Positions 10,867 through 21,110 of a stretch of 64,000 nucleotides of DNA are shown in pieces. Made by a program: the position numbers and the translations under genes. The stretch spans positions 4,342,501 to 4,406,500 of the forward strand of contig OX344755.2 in assembly GCA_947034885.2 (NCBI GenBank), written 5' to 3'. Each line of letters opens with the position of its first letter. The first letter of the stretch is position 1. The notes beneath the pieces are model-generated. The model was not told the DNA's origin, did not search any database, and saw only the letters and a list, made by a program, of their open reading frames with translations. This DNA comes from Thuidium tamariscinum. Its lineage: Eukaryota; Streptophyta; Bryopsida; Hypnales; Thuidiaceae.

Positions 10867-12348
10867 ATGGCTCATCGTCAGAGAGTGGAGTGTTCCTCTT
10901 CGAGTGAAGATTCCAGGGAGGTAGAGGATGAAGCGAGCTTGGATGAAGCTCCAAGTGATTCGGAGGCGCATTTTATTTCAATATGGTCCCAAGCCTTTGA
11001 ACTTGGGAAGCTCCCCCAAGCCATGTCGTTGGAGCTAATCAAGCGAGCTCCGTTTCTTCTGGGGAGTGATCACGCTAGGTACCCACCTTCATTCTTCCAA
11101 CACAGTGGTGGGCTTTGCAATGAAGGACTGCCGTTTCAGAAGTTGTCGGATGACAATCTATTCCCGTTGGACGACCTGGTGGGCACATATCCGCTTAGCA
11201 AGAAGGGAAATCGACACCCTCTGAAGCTGATTGCAGACAAAGCTACCGCCCGAGATGCATTGCACATGTATCAGCGAGTTTATGGTGGGACTCACCCTGA
11301 CAACGGTGAATTTGGGACCAGTTTCATCCGCGGACTTGCCTTGTACTATCAAAAGAACAAGAATGTGAAATGGGCGGATAAAGCTGCGTCCCTAGCAAAG
11401 GCACGAGCAATTTCCCCTGGTAAGAACCCCATGAAGCTTACCCCTCCATGCGTGCGGGAGCAAATTCAGGCAATGCTAAATGTCTTTGCGCTATATTTAG
11501 ATGAACCTGGGTGTCGCAGTGGAGATTCAAAGGAAGTTGTGCGAGTTGCACATCATCCTATTCTCAACCCGCGTCCTCTGGCAACTAGGCTTCCCGCACC
11601 TGCACAGGGGCCCACAACTGCCGCAGATCTGAAGCGTAAGCGGTCACCTCCGTCGAAGTCAGACAGTCCTGCGGCCGCAAAGAAGCCTACAGTTGAAAAA
11701 CCTGCTGCACTTGCACGCCATGTCTCCGAAATACAAGGACTCATTGAGAAGCGTGACATTGTGGATGGCAAACTTACTCGCTGGCGGCAACTGGAGAAAA
11801 CATTAACAGCGGCGGTGGATGATGCGCTCTCGAGGTGTAGTAGGCTTGCTGAAGCAGAGAGTGCACTTTGGGACGAGCAAGCAGAGTTGCGGAAGCAGTC
11901 AAAGCAAGTAGAGCATGACTTGTCAGAACGGGCCCGACTGAATGCCGCTGTTAGAGCTAAAACTCAAGAAGCAAACGCCGCCACTACTTCTCTGGAAGCT
12001 GCTGAAGCTGCCGTCACTTCAACAAAGACTGAAGCAATTTCTGTCCAGCAGAAGATTAATGACGCTAAAGCTGAATGTCTTGCGCTGAGCTTGGCGATTG
12101 ACAATCTCAAGGTTCAGAACAGCTCCATACGATCGCAAGCTTTCTTTGAGCTTCTTCCCTCGATGTCCACCAGCATGGATCTTCTCCGCATATCTGAGTC
12201 GTGTGTGAGCTGCAGCAAATTCTTTATTGCCCAAGCACTTGCACCATTCAGCTGTGGATGCTTATTCCACCCCCATTGCATGTTCAGGACTGCTCTTTCA
12301 AAACCTCCTTCTTGCCCAAAGTGTGCCACACCGCCAAGCGGGGCGTAG
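10867..12348 (+). CDS. RING-finger protein with central coiled coil, copy 3 (open, 493 aa)
   Basis: Single-exon ORF; the first ATG is 10867 (MAHRQRVECSSSS), and extension to 10858 would need GTG. Order: acidic Ser-rich N-terminus (1-35); the family's conserved region (about 36-215, blocks KKGNRHPLKLIADKA, YQRVYGGTHPDN, NVKWADKAASLAKAR, SPGKNPMKLTPP); a basic, Pro-rich linker with a possible nuclear signal (KRKR, about 258); a long Ala/Glu/Lys coiled coil (about 280-425); and a C-terminal RING. The RING ligands read CVSC, then C-G-C, H-x2-C (SCGCLFHPHC) and CPKC. The usual fourth-ligand His is Cys and the fifth is His, exactly as in copy 2, so the variant looks inherited. RING proteins with coiled coils are typically E3 ubiquitin ligases; substrate and partner unknown. 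The same frame stays open beyond the TAG (see next entry). Confidence 0.7.
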   Translation: MAHRQRVECSSSSEDSREVEDEASLDEAPSDSEAHFISIWSQAFELGKLPQAMSLELIKRAPFLLGSDHARYPPSFFQHSGGLCNEGLPFQKLSDDNLFPLDDLVGTYPLSKKGNRHPLKLIADKATARDALHMYQRVYGGTHPDNGEFGTSFIRGLALYYQKNKNVKWADKAASLAKARAISPGKNPMKLTPPCVREQIQAMLNVFALYLDEPGCRSGDSKEVVRVAHHPILNPRPLATRLPAPAQGPTTAADLKRKRSPPSKSDSPAAAKKPTVEKPAALARHVSEIQGLIEKRDIVDGKLTRWRQLEKTLTAAVDDALSRCSRLAEAESALWDEQAELRKQSKQVEHDLSERARLNAAVRAKTQEANAATTSLEAAEAAVTSTKTEAISVQQKINDAKAECLALSLAIDNLKVQNSSIRSQAFFELLPSMSTSMDLLRISESCVSCSKFFIAQALAPFSCGCLFHPHCMFRTALSKPPSCPKCATPPSGA

Positions 12349-12768
12349 ATGGAGCAGTGGGGTTTTGCCAAAACCTCGGAGGCGATGAGGGCAAGTAGAA
12401 CAGCTTTAGTCGGGCAACCTTCAATCGATCAACAAGCCAGTCAGGTGAAATTGGATGAGAATCGAGCGTGTGGTGCAGGATCGGAGGAAAGTGAACCATA
12501 GACAGTGTCACTGCAAAAATGTACTGCCTTGGATCCCCGTGTCAGTGTCACCGACTTGGAACACGAGAGTGATGTAGTTTCGAAGGAAGTTGTGGCAGCA
12601 ACATATGCGGACTCGAAGAAAGTATTAGCTGTGGTCTCTACAGAAGTTGCGGAAGCACCGAAGTCAAGCTGTGTGGACGAGGAGGCAGCAACAAAGCCAG
12701 GCACTGTAGACGGGCTGACAACAACATTGGCAAGCAGCGGGGACGCGGCGGCGGCAGCAACCATTTAG
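12349..12768 (+). other. In-frame continuation after the copy-3 stop codon
   Basis: Directly after TAG 12346-12348 the same frame is open for 50 codons to TAG 12499-12501, and then for 88 more codons to TAG 12766-12768. The second part (VSVTDLEHESDVVSKEV, AEAPKSS, DEEAATKPG) has the acidic, Ala/Val/Lys-rich composition of real protein. It may be a former longer C-terminus truncated by recent stop codons, a 3' UTR, or a separate small ORF (first ATG 12349). No homologue recognised. Confidence 0.3.
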
Positions 12769-13983
12769 ACGGTGCAGGGCAATTTTAAACGATGTGTACT
12801 CCTGAGAAGCGTTGACTCTATGTGATGCCTATTTTTTTGTTCAAAGCATTCAGCTACTACAGATATAGTGTAGACATTCAGGATTTCAGGAGGTGTTTGT
12901 TATTTTGACAGGCAGTATAGTTTTTGTAGGCAACAAATTTTGTGTATTCATGTGCATTGCACCTTTCAGTATAAGAGGTTTTGAGGTAAAAATTGTTGTG
13001 TCAAAATGTTTTACTTACTTCTTTCTCAGTTTCTCTTTATGTACTAGGGTAACAAAATTTGCCTCAATTGCTTGTTAGAAAAGTGGTATACCCGAAGCCC
13101 AGTCCCTGTATTTCATGTGGCGCCTTGCTGGCAATGTTCCCGCTCAAACAGGTTTCCATCTGTGCAGCCAAGTTTGCGGTACAAGGCTTATTATATTGAA
13201 AATATTCTATTTAAAAAGGTTTATCCTGGCAGCATGCGTACAAGGAACTCAAGCAAAAGGCCATTGTCAACTACATAAAATAATAGTACTCCCGAAACCG
13301 CAAATTGTACGCATCCAGACTCGATTGTGGCCTCATTGGCCGCACCCCCCGAAATTCCTCCGTGAGCGGGCAGCATGGCACCATTGGTACCACGTTGGCC
13401 ACCAGAGGTGGCACCGTCCTTTCCTCCGGAAGCTGCTGCCCCTCAAAGGCCTTCCAATGACCCCAAACGGGCTCTAATGGGAAAGGGGATGGAAGCCAAG
13501 GTCCGCATGGCTCGATCCCAATCTTCCCTTCTAGAGAAAAGGGAACATGTCCATTCACAGGGCTCCCAGGATGTAGTGAATGTGTCTAATCTGTCTGCAA
13601 AGCAGCGCTTGCGCAATGCAGTCACCGGAAGGCAACAAATTCCTTTGTGGAACGGCATTGCGGGTAAACTTTCGGGTCAACCTCCGAAGACACAACGTAC
13701 GCCTCGATCTCCATGCCTCGCCTTCCTGCACGTCGTCGCCCTTGTTGCGTATGGACGCAACCATTCCAGGCTGTTCGTTCGATCACCATCGCCATCACTC
13801 AAAATGAGGTCGAGAGAAGCAGCGAGACCACCTGGTGTTGCCCTTGCCCATGATCATGTTGGCAAAGTTAGGAAAGAAGCCTGCTAGTGATCGAGGTGGG
13901 TATTCCACGTCCTTGGACTGCGCGTGAATTGCGGAATCCCTGCGTGCTCCGTCCCCTTCCTCCCCTCCCTCCCCTCCTTCCCA
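12769..13983. other. Spacer; GC-rich second half with a 170-codon ORF of uncertain meaning
   Basis: 12769-13080 is AT-rich. 13300-13980 is GC-rich and open in several frames on both strands, which GC-rich DNA does by chance. The longest ATG ORF (13375-13887, +) starts MAPLVPRWPPEVAPSFPPEA and shows no domain, signal or family resemblance, so I do not call it a gene. Confidence 0.35.
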
Positions 13984-13985
13984 AG

Positions 13986-13992
13986 TATAAAT
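13986..13992 (+). promoter_or_regulatory. Candidate TATA box (TATAAAT) ahead of the hairpin
   Basis: TATAAAT in a C-rich context. A typical plant start site 25-35 bp downstream would fall near 14015-14025, just before the left arm of the hairpin at 14034. Supports a capped transcript carrying the hairpin; inference only. Confidence 0.35.
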
Positions 13993-14033
13993 TGCGAGGG
14001 CCTGCAGGTCTCCAGTCGGACTTCTCTTTTCCC

Positions 14034-14123
14034 GCTTCTCTCTTAGTCGCACATCTCTGTCTCTGTCATTTGGTCTGAAGAGACCAAATGACAGAGAATG
14101 AAATGTGAGACTAAGTGAGAAGT
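14034..14123 (+). ncRNA. Candidate hairpin RNA (small-RNA precursor-like foldback)
   Basis: The core 14061-14096 is a perfect 16-bp stem (arm CTCTGTCATTTGGTCT) closed by the 4-nt loop GAAG. The arms continue imperfectly outward to about 43 bp each (left block CTTAGTCGCACAT against right block ATGTGAGACTAAG). A TATA box lies 48 bp upstream. The size and near-complete pairing fit a plant miRNA-like or hairpin-siRNA precursor, but a very small foldback transposon is an equal alternative. The tiny loop and perfect core resemble a young inverted duplication. No known miRNA is recognised. Confidence 0.35.
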
Positions 14124-14187
14124 GCAACAAACTCTGCTGCTGTAGAAAGTAGCAGCCAAATGCAATTAAGCGGCTGTGGATCCTTGG

Positions 14188-14379
14188 ATGCCCGCCCTTG
14201 AGCCTGGCGTGCAAATGCTTCCGGCTCGGAGTGTCGAGGATGCAAAGTATTTCGATTTCATCGAGGCCGACTTGCAGAACGAGAAGGAAACTCCTCCAGC
14301 GACGGCAGTCCCAAGCTGCCTCCGATCCAAGCTGCCGTCAGAGGATGACATTGAATCCAATTCCAGGCCCTCTAGCTAG
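14188..14379 (+). CDS. Small unrecognised ORF, 63 aa
   Basis: ATG at 14188 gives MPALEPGVQM...VEDAKYFDFIEADLQNEKE, ending at TAG 14377. It has acidic, protein-like composition and lies on the same strand 65 bp after the hairpin, so the same transcript could carry it. No homologue, signal or domain recognised; it may be chance. Confidence 0.25.
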   Translation: MPALEPGVQMLPARSVEDAKYFDFIEADLQNEKETPPATAVPSCLRSKLPSEDDIESNSRPSS

Positions 14380-15194
14380 TACAGAGAGCCAGATTGCAAT
14401 GGTTTAGCAATTAATGTTGCTAGCTTTGTGAAGAAGCCCTGAATGATATCGATGCGTTATTTCTATAGCGCGTCAGTTGCTGAAAGTATGCTTGGAAGTA
14501 GGTTCCCATTTTATTACTCAACATAATTGAAAAAAGCTCCCCAGAAACTAGAGCTAAAAATGCATTTTTTTTCTTTACTCCGAAACAGATTGATGTATAT
14601 TCACGATTCTACTTTATATGATTGGGTAGATCAGCGTAAAATTAGAAGTTTTTCTCGGAGTACATGTTTCCACGTGATTATGCATGTTTTCCGTGTGTTT
14701 TCAATGTCTGTTTTCCATTAAACGAGATGTTTCCGGAATGATGTACGCGCAGATGACTGTGAAGTGCTTGAAGTATATATGTATGTATAGTTTCAGAAGC
14801 TTCCCCTGAATTCACACTTGGCTCTCTCTTACAATTAATTAATTATGGAACCCAAATTCGTTCAGTAGTGGAAAGAACACTGAATGATCACGACTCTTTC
14901 CTGGAGGCTGATAAGTTCGATCAGTGGTGTTGCGTACTTAGAAAGTTTGCTTCCCACACAATATTTGGGAAGTCCCGAATCTCAACGACGCAGATCGATA
15001 GAGTGGAGTATTGGAGTCCATTGAACTTGGCCAAGCACGTTTCAAAGCGCAAGCCCATCCTCTGTACACGAAATGTTTTATGGCTTGAATTGTACTGTAG
15101 TGTAGTGTACAGTACAGTACAGGCTGGGTGAACGTCCAGAGCCAGACTGCATGAGACCACGCCTTCTAAGGTAGAGTCACCCATACCCGATTAT
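14380..15194. other. Spacer, no gene seen
   Basis: No supportable ORF. A GTACTGTAGTG...CAGTACAGTAC inverted motif lies near 15095-15120. Confidence 0.4.
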
Positions 15195-16147
15195 TTAACC
15201 CCTAAACCCCTGAACAGCATTTTTTGAGATTATAAATTTTTTGGGCAACTCACTATGGATGGCGTTTTTTGTTTTTTTTCTTTGAAATTTTGATAAAATG
15301 TGTGTCCGAGGAGTAGCTTTAAGGCCCAACAATTTTCATAACTTTTGACTGTGTGGATAAAAAGTTATGGCATGATATGTCACTTTGTTTGCTCGGCGGG
15401 CAGCCCGGGCAGCTGAAAAAACTTTTTCAAAAAGACTTTTTTTTTAAAAGTGAAATTTCAAATTTATTCTTTAGGTTTATACAGACATGGGAATCTTTGA
15501 ATCAATCCATTCCGATCAATGAGTCAAAGTTATGAAGATTTTGAGTTTGGGGTAGTTTGTGGCCAGTTACAGAATCTCTACAATACAAAAAAAGTTTGAA
15601 ATTCTTCATTTAATTCAATTTTTCATATTTTTAGAAAAAAATAAAAACAGAAGGTGTAGATTGTTTATTACAACATTTTAACCATTGGGATTGAAAATTT
15701 TCAATTCCATGAATAAAATGTTCACAATTTAGTATTTTGGCTCATTTTTTACTTCTTTCTACTTACTTATTTTTTCCTATATGTTGTACAATTCCAAATA
15801 GTTTGAAATTTTTTGAGAATGTAGCCAACTTGCATTGAAGTATGAATTCAAAGAGTAACCACCATTTTGAATTTTTTTTCACACAAATGTGACCTTGTGA
15901 AGTGCAGCTGCCCGGATTTTCGCAGGGATAAAAAAACAATTTTTGTCAATTCAAATGCTTATATCTTGCAATCTACACGGTGGAAATTTCTGAAATTTTT
16001 TTACATGTTTACAAACCACCTTACTACAAGATCCTACGATTACATGAGTCAAAAAAAATTTTAAAAAACAATTGTGCTCTTGTATTAGAAATGGCAGTTT
16101 TAGAGCATTTTTCTGGTAAAAACATTGTTCAGGGGTGTAGGGGTTAA
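15195..16147. mobile_element. TTAA-bounded non-autonomous DNA transposon (piggyBac-like ends)
   Basis: Both ends carry TTAA followed by inverted repeats: left CCCCTAAACCCCTGAACA, right (reversed) CCCCTACACCCCTGAACA, one mismatch in 18 bp. A TTAA target duplication with termini starting CCC is the piggyBac signature. The 953-bp element has no transposase ORF, so it is non-autonomous. Its interior motifs (TAGCTTTAAGGCCCAACAA, CATAACTTTTGACT, GGGCAGCTGAAAAA, ACTACAAGATCCTAC) recur at 39.7-41.25 kb, and more weakly at 45.0-45.9 kb. piggyBac elements are rarely reported in land plants, so the class is tentative; the element boundaries are clear. Confidence 0.65.
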
Positions 16148-18065
16148 GCAATTTTGGGACACATGATGAGTATTATGAGGGGAAGTATATTTTTTCTATG
16201 TAGGAAGATGAGAAATATGGGGATTAAAAAAATTTCAGAATTTTATCCCCAAAATTGAAATTACTATGAATTTTGAGAGCCAAAAAGTACATTTGGCCCA
16301 TAGGCAATGTTTAGAGTCTTCTAATTCTGATCATGCAAGAATCACATTCCCACTCATTACTTCGGCTACTTTCTTATTCACTACTTTGGGACATGTGTCA
16401 TCACCTTATTAATTCCAACCTTGAAAAGAACAAAAACATACATTCCAAGTTTTGGTTGGAAATCCGTTCCATCCTCAATTGGAAATAGATGCACTTTACA
16501 TATTGGGTATGAGTACGTGGTTGGATATAGGTGTCTCTACCTTTCAAAGCCTTCCCAAATTTGACCCTTGCTTGTCCAGAGTCTTCTCCAAAATTGATGA
16601 TTTCTAAAAAATCATCATTAAGTACTATTGGGAAGAATATTTTGGAATTGAATTATTTGAAGAAATGAAATCATATATTAGAAGATAATAAAACAAAATA
16701 AAATATATTTAATTTTTAAAGAAAAAATGAAGAAAATCCCTATCAAGTACAAATTGCATTTACAATAATTAGAAAATTTTACCACTAATATATATTATAG
16801 TCTATTGTAATCTATTAAATTTTCACATCATTCAATAACTAAAAATTTAATGGCCAAAGCCTAATGGCGCATGGCAACACATTCAAAGATTAAGTTTGCA
16901 ATAAAATATTGAGTTATTGGTGATGAGGCTTCAGGTTTGAGGGTTAGGGATGAGATTGAGGAAGGATTGGAATTAGGCTTCTGATTTGTAGGAGCACTAT
17001 CTGTTGATTGCAAGAATTTTGAGGACTCTGAAATTCGTTGTATTGGAGAGGGGATTGGCATTTGGAAAATTTGGCTGTGAAATGAGCGGGTTATAGAATT
17101 CAGGTTGGCTCTTTGAACCTCAATGCAGTAACGTAGGTACAGCTATTTGGTTTTGCAATCAATTAATAGGTCAAACAAAGTTCATTGCTATCTCTTTTGT
17201 GGCAATTTGTCCCTGGATTTCTAATCGTGTTTGATGCACAATAGGTGTTTTTTTGTTTTTTTTTTCTATTTTCATGTTTTAAATTCAATCCTGTTTGTGC
17301 AAATTGCAAGATTTCTGTCCCTTGTATGGATTTAGTGAGGGATGAAGTTGTATTTATGGGAATGAAGCATTTGGAAGTGGTACAACACTACTCACTCTGA
17401 GTAGGGTGTATATGTACACGAAGGATCTAACGGTATATGAGGCTTTCATCGTGGTGCAAATTTTATTTTGTAAGTGAAGACAATTTTTTTGGTACAGATG
17501 TGAGATAATGTATTGTTCTACATATTACTTCAGGTATTGATTTAAATTTACGTATCTACAATCTAATACCTGCACCTAATCTTTCTTCTTTAGTCATGAG
17601 AAACATCTTGTTCTTTGAGTAAGTTATTAGGCTAAACAGTAGTAGGTTATGTAGATTGATTTCCTAAGGCCCAACTTTCAAGCACATAGTTCAAAACAAC
17701 AACTATTAGCAATTTCATGTTTCTACTTGCAACTGTTGTCTCTTCTTTCTAAGAGATTGTAAGTAGAAACTATGGTGAGAAGATCCTTTGTCCATGCTGC
17801 AACCGCAAATGGCCATGCCCTACTCAAGCAAGCTCCATAGGCTGTCGATTTCAATATAGGAGAATATGTTTTCCTTAGATATTGCATTAATCAATTAAGA
17901 ATTTTCAAAGCCTTGCTCACAGGATGAATAAATCTTGGACTTATTAGCACTATCACATTGTCATATTTACCAGATTCTAATTGTTATCTTGTCAATAACA
18001 TGTGTATTGAAAGTAGGGCCTATTTTTGGCTTGCCCTTAGCAAAAAATCTCTCATAAGAAGGTTA
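16148..18065. other. AT-rich spacer, no gene seen
   Basis: Low-complexity AT-rich DNA without a supportable ORF or repeat boundary. Confidence 0.4.
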
Positions 18066-18420
18066 TAGTTATTACTAGTGTGCCCTGTGCTTTTGCTACA
18101 ATCAAAATCATAGTAAAATTAATTTTCTAATTTTTCAATCCATGAAAACTTTAAAATTCAATAATTTTCATATTGTGTGTTTGAATGCCACAAAATCAAG
18201 CTCATGCATCCATCTTTGATGAGAGCCTTCCAATGGTACCAAGTACACAACCAAAATCAAAGTAAAAATAATTTTTTAATTGATTAGAATAAAAAATAGC
18301 TCAAAAACTTATAACTTTCCCACCATAGGATGGAACGCCATGAAACAAAGCCCATGCACCGTTTCTTGCCGAGGGCTTTTTGATGGTACTAGCACATAAC
18401 CTAGAGACTTACAATCTGGG
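18066..18420 (-). repeat. Degenerate array of a ~150-bp repeat (reverse of the 43.6-kb array)
   Basis: At least two diverged units share AAAACTTATAACTTT-like blocks, CATGAAACAAAGCCCATGCA / CACAAAATCAAGCTCATGCA, and GAGGGCTTTTTGATGGTAC / GAGCCTTCCAATGGTACC. Read on the other strand, the same order (GGTACCAAT.GAAAGC...TTTTGAGTTATTTTTAGA) makes up the array at 43.58-44.3 kb, so it is a dispersed, satellite-like family. Confidence 0.5.
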
Positions 18421-18825
18421 AGATTTGAATGTAACAAACAAAACAAAACAAAACAACCTCCTCAAGGTATAGATTTAGCATGTTTATATTGTAATTTAAA
18501 CATGTAGAGTTGTTTTTTGGGTGATTCTTTGGGGCCCGTGTGAGCCCTGTCATTGTCACTCAAGCCTCGGATTTTTCTTTTTTTCGCTTATTGCTCGTAT
18601 TTAGGGTAATTATGGTTAAAATCAACTAAAAAGAGTGCTCATAGTAGGATTGATGCAATTCCTGCCAATGATGGAGAATTGGGTCTAATTATTTTGGAGT
18701 ACCTTAAAAGACTCCTTAGAGCCAATTTCTACAACTTATCAGGAGATTAGACATGATATTACACGATTCACAGAAGATTGCACTAGCACCACTGGAGTTT
18801 GACAGTCTCCTACGAGCGTCACGGC

Positions 18826-18935
18826 GAAGCCAACTGATAAAGATTCCCTTGTATGAGAATGATTCCTCCCCGGAGGAATTAAGCCAACTAGTGGAGATTC
18901 CCTTGCATGGGAATGATTCCTCCCCGGAGGAATTA
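18826..18935. repeat. Two-copy 54-bp tandem repeat
   Basis: Two 54-bp units share AGATTCCCTTG(T/C)ATG(A/G)GAATG and the palindrome TTCCTCCCCGGAGGAA. The unit length is a multiple of three, so either strand keeps its frame; the minus strand reads an 18-residue repeat beginning NSSGEESF. Confidence 0.75.
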
Positions 18936-20282
18936 ATTCCTCCACGGCGCAAATTCTACTTTGATTAGACAATGTAGGTTTTTAGCGAAACTTTGCACTT
19001 GTCATTGGGGGGCTTCCTAGAAGATCCCCTAAAAGTTTCGTAATTTTTTGGATTACGGAAATGACTCCATGGGAAGTCAACCGCTTTTACCTACAATTGG
19101 AAATTTATGGAAAATTCCACGGTGATGGTAAAATCCCACTAAAAATTAGGATAGTATGTGTTAGCCTAAATAAGCGTCCCGCCAAATTTCAAGACATTTT
19201 GACATCAACAAGTACCAGAACCAACAGCGTAGACAAGTTTTGATGGTTTTACCAAAACTCTTGTGAGTTGACCGACGCACGGGGAGCATACAGAGTCCGA
19301 TTCGAGTCAACTTAGACTCTTTTCCAACATTCTTGGACCTTCCCGACAACCTAGGCTAGTCAAAACCTTTGGGAAAAATCAATTCCAAAATATAGATTTT
19401 CCACCCTTTTTACCGGTTCATGAATGTTAGCTTTGGAGCGCATTTGGGCTCCGAGAGTAAGGGGTAGAGGTTCCTTTAGACCAATTTGGGTCCTTTGGAG
19501 CTTATGGGGCTGTCCGTTTGGCGATCGGACCATTTCTCCAAAAGTTAGAATAGCTACAACAGTAGGGTAGAATTAGGCCTAGTAGAATTAGAGTTTTTGA
19601 CAATTTTGGTTGCGTAGGTAGTTTTAGCTCGTAATTGAGGGTAAGTGAGGTCCTTGGAAATGTATAAAAGGGGGCCTCACCGACTTCATTTGCAACCCCT
19701 TTTCTTCATTTGCTTTCCGTTAAGCCGCTACGAAGCCAACTTGTTTCTTTGGCCATTGAGCCAAAACTTTGCTTAATTTGAGTTTGAACTTGCTTACCTT
19801 CTATTTCCTTCTTATTTTGAGTGCCTTTCAAGGACGTTGGGGTCCCTTGGAACCACTTGCTAACTTGTGTAGAAGTCTTGATACCAAAATCATTGATTTA
19901 AAGTCTTTGGACAAGGGATTCACAACCTGGATGGGCTTATCGAGGATCCCCCTAGGCTTAAACATTTGATTGAGGTCCTAATCAGAAATTTGGGTAGGAT
20001 CCAAATTTCCTCTAGTTTGGGAGTAGACAGAACTTTGGCCAAATTATCCTAGAATTTGAGGTTAATCCCTCTTAGACGGCAAAGCTTCGCTCCTATAGCG
20101 AAAATTCCCAAAATTTCTATAACATTGTTTTGTTTTGTTTTTGCTTGGGCCTTACCCCCCATTCTAGATAACCCAAATTCCAATTTGAGTTTAGTTAAGG
20201 GGTCCCAAAAAAGGACCCAAAGTTGGCGAGCAACGGCCAAGGGTATTGAATCCAAAATTTTGGATTAAATCAGTGTTTGGAG

Positions 20283-20345
20283 ACCCAGCCAGTCGGCTTG
20301 GAGAGCTAGCCAACCAGCTTGGAGACCAGCCAGTCGGCTTGAGTA
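20283..20345. repeat. Three-copy ~21-bp minisatellite
   Basis: Three tandem units of the form (C/T)AGCCA(G/A)(T/C)C(G/A)GCTTG(G)AGA, just upstream of the 67-bp array. Confidence 0.6.
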
Positions 20346-20547
20346 CCGCACAACCCAAGGAGGCTCTGTCTAGCTGCCGAGTAACCATCAATCAACTGGT
20401 ACCCAGATCATTAACTCTCCACATACATCTGGTTATCCATAAATTGGGATGATACCTACGGGTCCCTACTTTGATTTTTAAAATCAAAAAGCACGTGGAA
20501 GTTGATGCCACCAAACCCAGATTTGAATGAAAAATTATTTGGTTGAG

Positions 20548-21110
20548 TGAGAAGTAGCTTTATAAAAATTTCAGATTTTAGAAGGAGTGAACAGCCAGGG
20601 AGAGAACTAAAGTGTGAGGGCTGCCTTTATAAAAAATTCAGATTTTAGAAAGGAGTAAACAAGCCAGGGAGAGAACCAAAGTGAGGGCTACCTTTATAAA
20701 AAATTCAGATTTTAGGAAGGAGTAAACAAGCCAGGGAGAGAACTAGAGTGAGGGCTGCCTTTATAAAAATTCAGATTTTTAGAAAGGAGTGAACAAGCCA
20801 GGGAGAGATCCATAGAGAGGGCTGCCTTTATAAAAATTTCAGATTTTAGAAAGGAGTGAACAAGCCAGGGAGAGAACCAGAGTGAGGGCTGCCTTTATAA
20901 AAATTCAGATTTTAGGAAGGAGTGAACAGGCCAGGAGAGAACCAGAGTGAGGGCTGCCTTCATAAAAATTCAGATTTTTAGAAAGGGAGTGAACAAGCTA
21001 GGGAGAGAACCAGAGTGAGGGCTGCCTTTATAAAAATTCAGATTTTAGAAAAGGAGTGAACAAGCCAGGGAGAGACCAGAGAGAGAGATCCAGAGAGATG
21101 TGAGGTTTGT
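20548..21110 (+). repeat. Minisatellite, 67-bp unit, about eight copies
   Basis: The unit contains TTTATAAAAATTCAGATTTT, then AGAAAGGAGTGAACAAGCC, AGGGAGAGAACCAGAGTGAG and GGCTGCC. The TTTATAAA block recurs near 20560, 20625, 20692, 20760, 20827, 20893, 20959 and 21027, with a last degenerate copy to about 21110. Units differ by only a few bases, so amplification was recent or is homogenised. Each unit carries a TATAAA motif. Confidence 0.85.

Noticed and set aside
1-14400. GC-rich island as an inserted viral segment
   Set aside because: No capsid, polymerase, packaging ATPase or other hallmark protein was recognised, and the 5.3-kb gene has intron-like structure; composition alone is not evidence.
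20548-21110. CRISPR array
   Set aside because: Units are contiguous 67-bp tandem copies with no unique spacers, in a plant-like nuclear context.
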